This document shows, piece after piece, positions 1 through 4,947 of a stretch of DNA of 8,244 nucleotides. Origin of the DNA: JBAZYZ01 sp964366065 (GTDB taxonomy: Bacteria > Patescibacteriota > Minisyncoccia > Phycocordibacterales > VMEP01); the NCBI GenBank assembly GCA_964366065.1, contig CAYISF010000029.1:1-8244 (forward strand), written 5' to 3'. Numbering within the stretch: the first letter of the stretch is position 1; the number at the start of each line of letters is the position of its first letter. Both the position numbers and the translations under genes were made by a program. Below the pieces are notes generated by a model. It saw only the letters and a program-made list of their open reading frames with translations, was not told the origin of the DNA and did not search any database.

Positions 1-1
1 T

Positions 2-985
2 GAGCCGAATGAAAAGGTTATAGTGATGTCGGCCACCAACCGGCCGGATGTTTTGGACCCGGCGCTTCTGCGCCCCGGCCGTTTTGACCGTCGGGTAATA
101 CTTGAACTCCCGGACCGCAACGACCGCGAAGAAATTTTGGCGGTACACTCCACCAAAAAACCGTTCGGCGAGGACGTCAATCTGCGCACTATTTCTGAGC
201 GCACGCCCGGCTTCTCCGGAGCTGACCTTTATTCGCTCATGAACGAAGGCGCCATACTGGCCGCGCGAGAGAATCGCAAGAAAATTTCGCAATATGACCT
301 TGTTCGCGCGGTGGAAAAAGTGATGATGGGACCGGAGCGCAAAAGCCACTTGCTTTCAGCCAAAGAAAAAGAAATCACCGCCTATCATGAAGCCGGACAC
401 GCGCTTATATCATCCATTTTGCCGTTCGCCGACCCGGTTCATAAGATTTCAATAATTGCCCGCGGGAACGCCGGTGGGTATACGCTCAAACTTCCGCTTG
501 AAGAAAGGCGGCTTCAGTCGCGCAAGGAATTTTTGGATGACATCGCCGTATCCTTGGGCGGGTATGTGTCCGAGAAAGAAATTTTCGGGGACATTACCAC
601 CGGACCTTCCAACGATTTGCAGGTGGCGACCGCGCTTGCCCGGGATATGGTCACGAAATACGGAATGTCGGAAAAATTGGGGGCAATGGCGCTTGAAGGA
701 ATGGGCGGACGGGTTATGTTCGGCACCGGTGTTTCAGACCATGAGTATTCGGACGATATGAGTTCGAAAATAGACGCGGAGGTGTCTAACATAATGGACG
801 GAGCTTTTAAAAAAGCAGTCAAAGTTATCAAGGAATACCGTAAGGCGCTCGACGCCATAGCCAAAGAGCTTATTTCCGTGGAAACGCTTGAGCGCGAAGA
901 GTTTGAAAAAATACTTGTCTTAAACGGCATTACTCCGAAGAAAAAAGAAGAGATGAATTTGGCGGAGGGAATAATCAGCAAATAA
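2..985 (+). CDS. ftsH: ATP-dependent zinc metalloprotease FtsH, 3' part (5' end outside window)
   Basis: FtsH is a membrane-anchored hexameric AAA+ protease that unfolds and degrades membrane and short-lived cytosolic proteins. The reading frame is open from base 2, so the gene begins upstream; the GTG at 23 is an internal codon, not a start. The visible 327 residues open in the AAA second region of homology (SATNRPDVLDPALLRPGRFDR, bases 29-91), with the arginine-finger segment. The C-terminal AAA helical domain follows, then the M41 peptidase domain. The zinc motif HEAGH is at bases 386-400, and the likely third metal ligand, the Asp of SNDLQ, is at 614-616. The tail through YGMSEKLG and ETLEREEFEKIL is typical and ends at a normal position, so only the membrane segments, Walker A and Walker B are missing from view. 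There is no clear U-tract terminator after the stop. Family assignment is secure. Confidence 0.97.
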   Translation, partial: EPNEKVIVMSATNRPDVLDPALLRPGRFDRRVILELPDRNDREEILAVHSTKKPFGEDVNLRTISERTPGFSGADLYSLMNEGAILAARENRKKISQYDLVRAVEKVMMGPERKSHLLSAKEKEITAYHEAGHALISSILPFADPVHKISIIARGNAGGYTLKLPLEERRLQSRKEFLDDIAVSLGGYVSEKEIFGDITTGPSNDLQVATALARDMVTKYGMSEKLGAMALEGMGGRVMFGTGVSDHEYSDDMSSKIDAEVSNIMDGAFKKAVKVIKEYRKALDAIAKELISVETLEREEFEKILVLNGITPKKKEEMNLAEGIISK

Positions 986-993
986 TTCACCCG

Positions 994-1020
994 CCAAAAT
1001 TTTGTTTGGCAAAATTTAGG
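994..1020. repeat. Small inverted repeat downstream of ftsH
   Basis: CCAAAATTTTG (994-1004) and CAAAATTTAGG (1010-1020) form an 11-bp stem with one mismatch and a 5-nt loop, starting 8 nt after the ftsH stop. No T-run follows it on the + strand, so a role in ending ftsH transcription is only possible, not shown. Confidence 0.35.
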
Positions 1021-1047
1021 AGGGCAAGCAACAAATATTTGATTTTT

Positions 1048-1066
1048 GTGCGCGTGCTAGGATTCG
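1048..1066 (-). pseudogene. Duplicated 3' end of tRNA-Ile (partial tRNA)
   Basis: Nineteen bases, GTGCGCGTGCTAGGATTCG, are identical to 1225-1243, the 3' end of the intact tRNA-Ile (acceptor 3' strand, T-stem 3' strand and part of the T-loop). The match stops inside the T-loop, exactly where element E1 begins. It is therefore a tRNA fragment and not a second gene. Confidence 0.8.
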
Positions 1067-1165
1067 GTCAAGAACATTTTTACTTGTCGTCGCTCGTAAA
1101 AATTTCTCGACCCTGCTCGTGCGACCCTTGTCAGTGCAAGGGTGCCCGCACTCGCTTTCGAATCC
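1060..1165. repeat. Structured repeat element, copy E1
   Basis: This 106-nt segment is homologous to 6623-6730 (E2). It begins GGATTCG (1060-1066) and ends CGAATCC (1159-1165), which can pair and close the element. Inside are two hairpins. Hairpin A (1066-1112) has a long, almost fully paired stem around a ~12-nt loop that contains GTCGCTC. Hairpin B (1115-1155) has an inner stem CCCTTG/CAAGGG (1125-1130/1137-1142) stacked on an outer stem GTGCG/CGCAC (1119-1123/1147-1151). Blocks conserved with E2 include AAGAACATTTTT, AAAAATTTCTCG, CCCTGCTC and GCGACCC. Stems differ between the copies by compensatory changes. Hairpin A has G-U-compatible pairs when read from the minus strand, the strand of the adjacent tRNA-Ile. 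No protein explains it. Confidence 0.75.
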
Positions 1166-1176
1166 TGCCTGGCGCA

Positions 1177-1223
1177 ACAAACAAAATCATCCGATGTTTT
1201 CACATCGGGATTCATTTGTTTGT
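1177..1223 (-). terminator. Probable rho-independent terminator of tRNA-Ile
   Basis: A long hairpin lies directly after the tRNA 3' end on the minus strand. The core stem CCGATGT/ACATCGG (1191-1197 and 1202-1208) closes a loop that reads GAAA on the minus strand. It extends through imperfect pairing to ACAAACAAA (1177-1185) and TTTGTTTGT (1215-1223). On the minus strand it is preceded by A-rich and followed by T-rich sequence (ATTTTGTTTGT), which fits a terminator and could work in both directions. Confidence 0.6.
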
Positions 1224-1225
1224 AG

Positions 1226-1299
1226 TGCGCGTGCTAGGATTCGAACCTAGGACCCTCGAGGTATAAGCTCGATGCTCTAACCAGCTGAGCTACACGCGC
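1226..1299 (-). tRNA. tRNA-Ile (anticodon UAU)
   Basis: A full 74-nt cloverleaf can be read on the minus strand. The acceptor GCGCGTG/CACGCGC has 7 perfect pairs, followed by U8-A9. The D-stem is GCTC/GAGC with loop AGCTGGTTA. The anticodon stem TCGAG/CTCGA has 5 perfect pairs and the 7-nt loop CTTATAC places U33 before anticodon UAU. The variable loop is GGGTC, the T-stem CTAGG/CCTAG with loop TTCGAAT, and the discriminator is A. The 3' CCA is not encoded (ACTACA follows), so it must be added by a nucleotidyltransferase. UAU would read isoleucine AUA directly, unlike the usual bacterial CAU tRNA modified to lysidine by TilS. AUA is used in this window, for example in ftsH at 98-100 and 254-256. 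Confidence 0.95.
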
Positions 1300-1310
1300 T
1301 CGTGAAAAGC

Positions 1311-1338
1311 ATCATAATATAAAATGGATTTTACTCAA
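1311..1338 (-). promoter_or_regulatory. Likely sigma-70 promoter of tRNA-Ile
   Basis: On the minus strand, TTGAGT (1333-1338) and TATGAT (1311-1316) are separated by 16 bp. The -10 hexamer ends 11 nt before the mature tRNA 5' base, a usual distance for a tRNA promoter with a short 5' leader. They match the consensus at 4/6 and 5/6 positions. Confidence 0.5.
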
Positions 1339-1381
1339 AATGATAGAGGAATTCCCTCCGCGCGTACAATTTTTAGCCAGG

Positions 1382-1404
1382 AAAATAGCCGCCTTGGGGG
1401 CGGC
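1382..1404 (-). terminator. Rho-independent terminator after the receiver protein gene
   Basis: GCCGCC/GGCGGC (1388-1393 and 1399-1404) is a 6-bp GC-only stem with a 5-nt loop. On the minus strand it is followed by TATTTTCC. It lies about 20 nt after the stop codon of the receiver-domain gene and separates it from tRNA-Ile. Confidence 0.75.
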
Positions 1405-1423
1405 TGTAAAGGCGATTTAACTT

Positions 1424-1801
1424 TCACGTTAAGTAGCCGAGAAATTTCAGGATTTCCCGCGCTTTGTATGGGAATGAATCCTTGTTGCTTTTATGGTCAC
1501 AACCGGCTGCGACGAGTTGGTCGTTATTGTCGGGGTGGCCGGACATTGCCACGATGGGGCCGGTGAATCCGGCTTTGCGCATATGATGTACGAGTGGCAT
1601 AGTGTCCGGCTTCGGTCCTTCAAGACAGGCATCCATTCCAATGAGCACGATTTCCGCACGGTGTTTTTCAAAGAGGTCAAGCGCTTCCTTTTTTGTCATC
1701 GCAGGCAGGACGCGGGCTATCTTGAGGAGTTTTACCCTCAAGAGTTCTTGCTCATCCGGCTTATCTTCAACGAGCAAAATTATCGGTAATTCCTTTTCCA
1801 T
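1424..1801 (-). CDS. Stand-alone response-regulator receiver domain protein
   Basis: The 125-residue protein is a single CheY-like receiver domain with no output domain. Visible landmarks are beta-1 and the acidic pair (LLVEDKPD, E12/D13), the predicted phospho-acceptor D57 in VLIGMDACLEG, the switch serine S87 in IVAMSGH, and a basic residue near the end (K104 or K107), where the usual K-P motif has become NKDSF. D57 sits slightly later than in a textbook DLVLLD strand, and the loop after it (GPKPDT) is long. The fold assignment is firm, but phosphorylation is inferred. A strong Shine-Dalgarno GGAGG lies 5 nt before the ATG and fixes the start. The gene follows recG by 79 bp, with a hairpin terminator and a possible promoter between them, so it is probably its own unit. 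No sensor kinase is visible, and partner and output are unknown. Confidence 0.85.
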   Translation of the reverse strand: MEKELPIILLVEDKPDEQELLRVKLLKIARVLPAMTKKEALDLFEKHRAEIVLIGMDACLEGPKPDTMPLVHHMRKAGFTGPIVAMSGHPDNNDQLVAAGCDHKSNKDSFPYKAREILKFLGYLT

Positions 1802-1834
1802 CTTTTCCTCCGGTTTTTGAAGAACGAAAGAGGT

Positions 1835-1870
1835 TTACTTTGTAACATATTTAATAAAATAGCGCAAGTG
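1835..1870 (-). promoter_or_regulatory. Possible promoter of the receiver protein gene
   Basis: On the minus strand, TTGCGC is followed after 17 bp by TACAAA preceded by TGT, an extended -10 form. The -35 lies inside the recG terminator hairpin. Matches to consensus are partial, so this is tentative. Confidence 0.3.
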
Positions 1871-1885
1871 GTAGGTCGCGCTATT
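1850..1885 (-). terminator. Terminator of recG
   Basis: AATAGCGC (1858-1865) and GCGCTATT (1878-1885) form a perfect 8-bp stem with a 12-nt loop. On the minus strand the stem runs straight into TTTTATTAAAT. The recG stop codon TAG (1881-1883) lies within the 5' arm. Confidence 0.65.
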
Positions 1886-4031
1886 CAAAGTGAATGTTTC
1901 CATTTTGCGATAATCTTTTTTTAAGCTCCGGATATTGTGTGAGAGCGCCGTCAGCGCCATAAATTTGTCGCGCTTCCTCCCGCGCGGCTTCCACCATTTT
2001 TATATTTTTAATCGCTTCCATCCCTAAGTCGGAAATACCCCATTGTTTTACGCCGGAGAGTTCGCCGGGACCGCGGAGCGCCAGGTCAAGTTCGGACAAT
2101 TCAAATCCGTTTTTGGCCGTGGTGAGCGCTTTCAGCCGGGCTACCGATTTTTCCGATTTTGTTTCCGAGAATACGAAACAATACGGCTGATGGGTGCTTC
2201 TTATCACCCGTCCGCGAAGCTGGTGCAACTGGGCCAGACCGAAACGCTCCGCGCCTTCAATTACTATGAGCGTGGCGTTTGGCACGTTCACCCCGACCTC
2301 CACGACCGAGGTGGCGACCAGAATTTGCGTATCGCCCCGCGCGAATTCTTTCATAATTTTTTCTTTTTCAGCCGGACGCATTTTGCTGTGCAAGATATCT
2401 ATGGAAAATTCCGGGAAAATATCTTTTGACAGCCGCTTGGCTTCGGCTTTAACTGATTTTGCGATAAGCGCGAGCTCTTTTTCCGGATCCGGTTCGTCAA
2501 TGCGCGGGCAGATTATATATGCTTGCCGGCCGGCCATAAGTTCCGTACGGATTTTTTCATAAGCGTCGGCGCGTTTGTTCGGCGTGACTATTTCAGTTAC
2601 GATTTGTTTCCGGCCGGCCGGCATTTCATCAAGCAAAGATAAATCAAGGTCGCCGTATATGGTGAGCGCGAGAGTGCGCGGAATGGGAGTTGCGGTCATT
2701 GATAGCAAATGGGGAAGGGGGTCGGATTTACGCGCCAATTTCTGTCTTTGGGCCGTACCGAACCTATGCTGCTCGTCAATTATTATATAGGCCAGATTTT
2801 TAAATTCCACGGATTTTTGGATTAAAGCGTGTGTCCCCAGAAGAATCGCGATTTCTCCGTTTTTTACCCACTTAAGAAGCTGGGTGCGCGAAATGTCGGT
2901 CCAGCCGTCAGAATTTACCTTTGACGGGAATTTACGGCAGCCGCTGCCGGTAATCAGGCCGATTTGTATGGGCAGGTGTTTGAAATATTGAATAAATGAT
3001 TCAAAGTGCTGGGTGGCCAGAATTTCCGTTGGCGCCATATACGACACCTGCAGTGTTCCGAAACTCTGCCCGTTCGGTCTGGTTGTGACCGCGGCAAAAG
3101 CCGTGGTGGCGGCTACGGCGGTCTTGCCGCTGCCCACATCTCCCTCCAAAAGACGCGACATCGGCCGGCCGCTTTCAAAATCACCCAGAATCGTTTCAAT
3201 TGAACGCGTCTGGGCCGAGGTGCCCTTAAAAGGGAATCGCTCAACGAATTTTTTTATTTCTTCCCTGTCTTTTTTTATGATAAAACTTTTGTGTCTGGCG
3301 TATTTGGCTCTTTCACTCTGGCGGTCCATCTGGATGAAGAAGATTTCTTCAAAAGCGAAACGTTTGTGAGCCGCGCTCCGGTGGTTTTCTTTTTTCGGGC
3401 TATGTATCCAGACGAGCGCGGTTTTTAAATTCGGAAGGTGATACTTTGCGAGTATATCGGCGGGGATGGGATCGGTTATTTTGGCAAGGATTCCGCTTTC
3501 CAGGACTTTTCTTATGCTGTGATAAAACCAGCGCGAAGTGACGCCGCGGGACTCCGAATAAACGGGAATATATGATTCGCTATCTTGTTTTCCAAAAAGC
3601 GAATCGCCAATGGGAGTGGGAAGTTCGCTGATTGTTTCTATTTCCGGATTTGCCAGATAGGGGATACCTTTTCTTTCCATAACTTTTCCGGAAAGCTTGA
3701 CCATAGCGCCGCTATGAATCATTTTGGCGATATACGGCTGATTGAACCAGACGATTTTAATTTTTCCCGTCGCGTCGGAGATTTCGCCTTCGGCCATTGG
3801 AATTTTTTTACGGAAGGCCCTGCTTGTTTTCAATTTATTTACCTGTCCGTAAATAGTCGCCTTTTCTCCGGGAACAAGATTTTCTATGGTCGTTATTTCG
3901 CCCAAATCCGCGTAGCGGGAAGGAAAGTGATACAAAAGGTCGCGAACGGTTTTAATTCCGAGTTTTTTAAGCGCGCTTTTTTGAGCGGGAGTTAAGCGGA
4001 AAATTGATTCTGCGGGCGTATCGGGGGACAT
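1881..4031 (-). CDS. recG: ATP-dependent DNA helicase RecG
   Basis: RecG is a cytosolic SF2 helicase that remodels stalled replication forks and branch-migrates Holliday junctions. The 716-residue protein has the family order: N-terminal wedge/OB region (~20-140), helicase domain 1 with Walker A GDVGSGKT (297-304), motif II DEQH (419-422) and TATP (446-449). Helicase domain 2 follows, with motif V (ATSVVEVGVNVP, 573-584) and motif VI (QLHQLRGRVIR, 601-611), then the RGPGELSG C-terminal region (653-660). Length is near the usual ~690. Motif VI normally reads QLRGRVGR; residue 610 here is Ile (codon ATA, 2202-2204), which is unusual. Helicase domain 1 carries modest insertions around residues 315-330 and 364-390. 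No Shine-Dalgarno precedes the ATG, but it starts the conserved N-terminal region well. An AT-rich inverted repeat separates it from the upstream cupredoxin-like gene. Confidence 0.95.
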   Translation of the reverse strand: MSPDTPAESIFRLTPAQKSALKKLGIKTVRDLLYHFPSRYADLGEITTIENLVPGEKATIYGQVNKLKTSRAFRKKIPMAEGEISDATGKIKIVWFNQPYIAKMIHSGAMVKLSGKVMERKGIPYLANPEIETISELPTPIGDSLFGKQDSESYIPVYSESRGVTSRWFYHSIRKVLESGILAKITDPIPADILAKYHLPNLKTALVWIHSPKKENHRSAAHKRFAFEEIFFIQMDRQSERAKYARHKSFIIKKDREEIKKFVERFPFKGTSAQTRSIETILGDFESGRPMSRLLEGDVGSGKTAVAATTAFAAVTTRPNGQSFGTLQVSYMAPTEILATQHFESFIQYFKHLPIQIGLITGSGCRKFPSKVNSDGWTDISRTQLLKWVKNGEIAILLGTHALIQKSVEFKNLAYIIIDEQHRFGTAQRQKLARKSDPLPHLLSMTATPIPRTLALTIYGDLDLSLLDEMPAGRKQIVTEIVTPNKRADAYEKIRTELMAGRQAYIICPRIDEPDPEKELALIAKSVKAEAKRLSKDIFPEFSIDILHSKMRPAEKEKIMKEFARGDTQILVATSVVEVGVNVPNATLIVIEGAERFGLAQLHQLRGRVIRSTHQPYCFVFSETKSEKSVARLKALTTAKNGFELSELDLALRGPGELSGVKQWGISDLGMEAIKNIKMVEAAREEARQIYGADGALTQYPELKKRLSQNGNIHFE

Positions 4032-4041
4032 AGGGAACTTT

Positions 4042-4151
4042 CAATTTTCAAATCTCAATTTTCATTAAATTCCCAATGATTTAATTTTCAATGGAATTCG
4101 TTTGATACATTGGTGCTTGAAAATTCATTGAAAATCGTAAATTGAAAATTG
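4042..4151. repeat. AT-rich imperfect inverted repeat between the cupredoxin-like gene and recG
   Basis: CAATTTTCA (4042-4050) pairs with TGAAAATTG (4143-4151), and the ATTTTCATTAAATT block starting near 4058 pairs imperfectly with AATTCATTGAAAAT near 4122-4135. Shorter ATTTTCAAT motifs recur inside. The whole intergenic space between the stop of the cupredoxin-like gene and the recG start is made of this. It could reduce transcription into recG, but it does not resemble a standard terminator. Confidence 0.6.
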
Positions 4152-4157
4152 TTTTAG

Positions 4158-4913
4158 TTATTGCACGACAACCTTGCCGCCCTGGCTTGGGTTTAAGTGA
4201 TTGTGGTATCCCCAGGTACCGACGGTGGTGAATGTATAGGTGTATTTGCCTCCGTTCGGGACAGGCGCGAGTTCATCAAAACCGGGGAGACCGGTATGCG
4301 CCGGGTGAGGATTTGAGGCGACCCACATGGTAAAGTCGGAGATATTCTCAAAAGTGACCGATTGGCCGGCTTTGATTGTTATGACGTTTGGGTTGAAACG
4401 GTCATTAGTGTAAGCGACGAGGTTATTTGCCGAAGCGGTTCCCGTCGCGGGTTGTTCCACAATCGCGTTTCCCGATATGGTTACGCGCGCGATAATCAAA
4501 TTGCCGTTTTGGTCATTTAACGGAATATCGGGACCGGGGAATTGGAAGATTCCGTTTCCGTCGCCGTCTATATGCGCTATGAGATAAATTGTTTCAGATT
4601 CTCTTGTCGTCTGGTTTAAGTTGATGGCTATATTTTTGTTCTCGCCGACAGGGAGAAGATTTGAAACTCCGATAATGCCGCTTGGTTCGCCGTTTTCTTC
4701 GCGCCGGACAACCAGAAAACTTTTTTCTTTTAAGTTCGCATCGGCGACGGTTACGGTAGAACCCGGCAACGCGCTTCCAATCATAATTTCCGATGTTTCA
4801 CTTGTTGCATTTGTAGCCAACTTAGATTTTGGCGCGGTTAATGTATAGGTGGCATAGCCGATTCCCGCCACGATTATAATAACGGCAAAAATGATTAGAT
4901 TGTTTTTGTTCAT
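4158..4913 (-). CDS. Membrane-anchored DUF7282-like / cupredoxin-fold protein
   Basis: This is a 251-residue extracytoplasmic protein. Residues 5-25 are a hydrophobic N-terminal anchor or signal segment with no lipobox cysteine. Residues ~50-150 resemble the DUF7282 type of beta domain (SFLVVRREENGEPSGIIGVS; the acidic IDGDGNGIFQFPGPD stretch could hold a metal such as calcium, which is inference). Residues ~165-251 resemble a plastocyanin/azurin-like cupredoxin domain, with candidate ligands H203 and H206 in NPHPAHTGLP and H237 and H239 in GYHNHLNPSQGG. The type-1 copper Cys expected in this last loop is absent (N238 stands near its place), so ordinary blue-copper electron transfer is doubtful. 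The ATG lies 26 bp after the GH1 stop, with AAGGAT just upstream and a promoter-like pair overlapping the GH1 end. Exact function is unknown. Confidence 0.8.
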   Translation of the reverse strand: MNKNNLIIFAVIIIVAGIGYATYTLTAPKSKLATNATSETSEIMIGSALPGSTVTVADANLKEKSFLVVRREENGEPSGIIGVSNLLPVGENKNIAINLNQTTRESETIYLIAHIDGDGNGIFQFPGPDIPLNDQNGNLIIARVTISGNAIVEQPATGTASANNLVAYTNDRFNPNVITIKAGQSVTFENISDFTMWVASNPHPAHTGLPGFDELAPVPNGGKYTYTFTTVGTWGYHNHLNPSQGGKVVVQ

Positions 4914-4919
4914 ATCCTT

Positions 4920-4947
4920 ATTGTATCCGCCGTTTCGTTTTAATCAA
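4920..4947 (-). promoter_or_regulatory. Candidate promoter of the cupredoxin-like gene
   Basis: On the minus strand, TTGATT (4942-4947) and TACAAT (4920-4925) are separated by 16 bp. Six bases separate the -10 from the ATG, so transcription could start at or next to the start codon. The -35 overlaps the end of the GH1 gene, so the gene could be transcribed both from GH1 and on its own. Confidence 0.4.

Noticed and set aside
514..990. 158-codon minus strand open frame inside ftsH
   Set aside because: It is a shadow of the well-supported ftsH frame, with Ser/Ile-rich low-complexity translation.
1048..1165. Possible second complete tRNA in the E1 region
   Set aside because: Only a T-arm and acceptor 3' strand are present; there is no matching 5' acceptor, D-arm or anticodon arm in order.
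1060..1223. CRISPR array or tandem repeat
   Set aside because: The repeated units are two, far apart, and flank different sequence; there is no regular spacing.
1006..1266. 86-codon + strand open frame
   Set aside because: It runs through E1 and the antisense of tRNA-Ile; its end (RVLGFEPRTLEV) is a known kind of false translation of a tRNA T-arm.
3585..3995. Several + strand open frames antisense to recG (2043-2429, 2194-2562, 3013-3369, 3585-3995)
   Set aside because: They are shadows of recG, with no domain, start signal or independent codon pattern.
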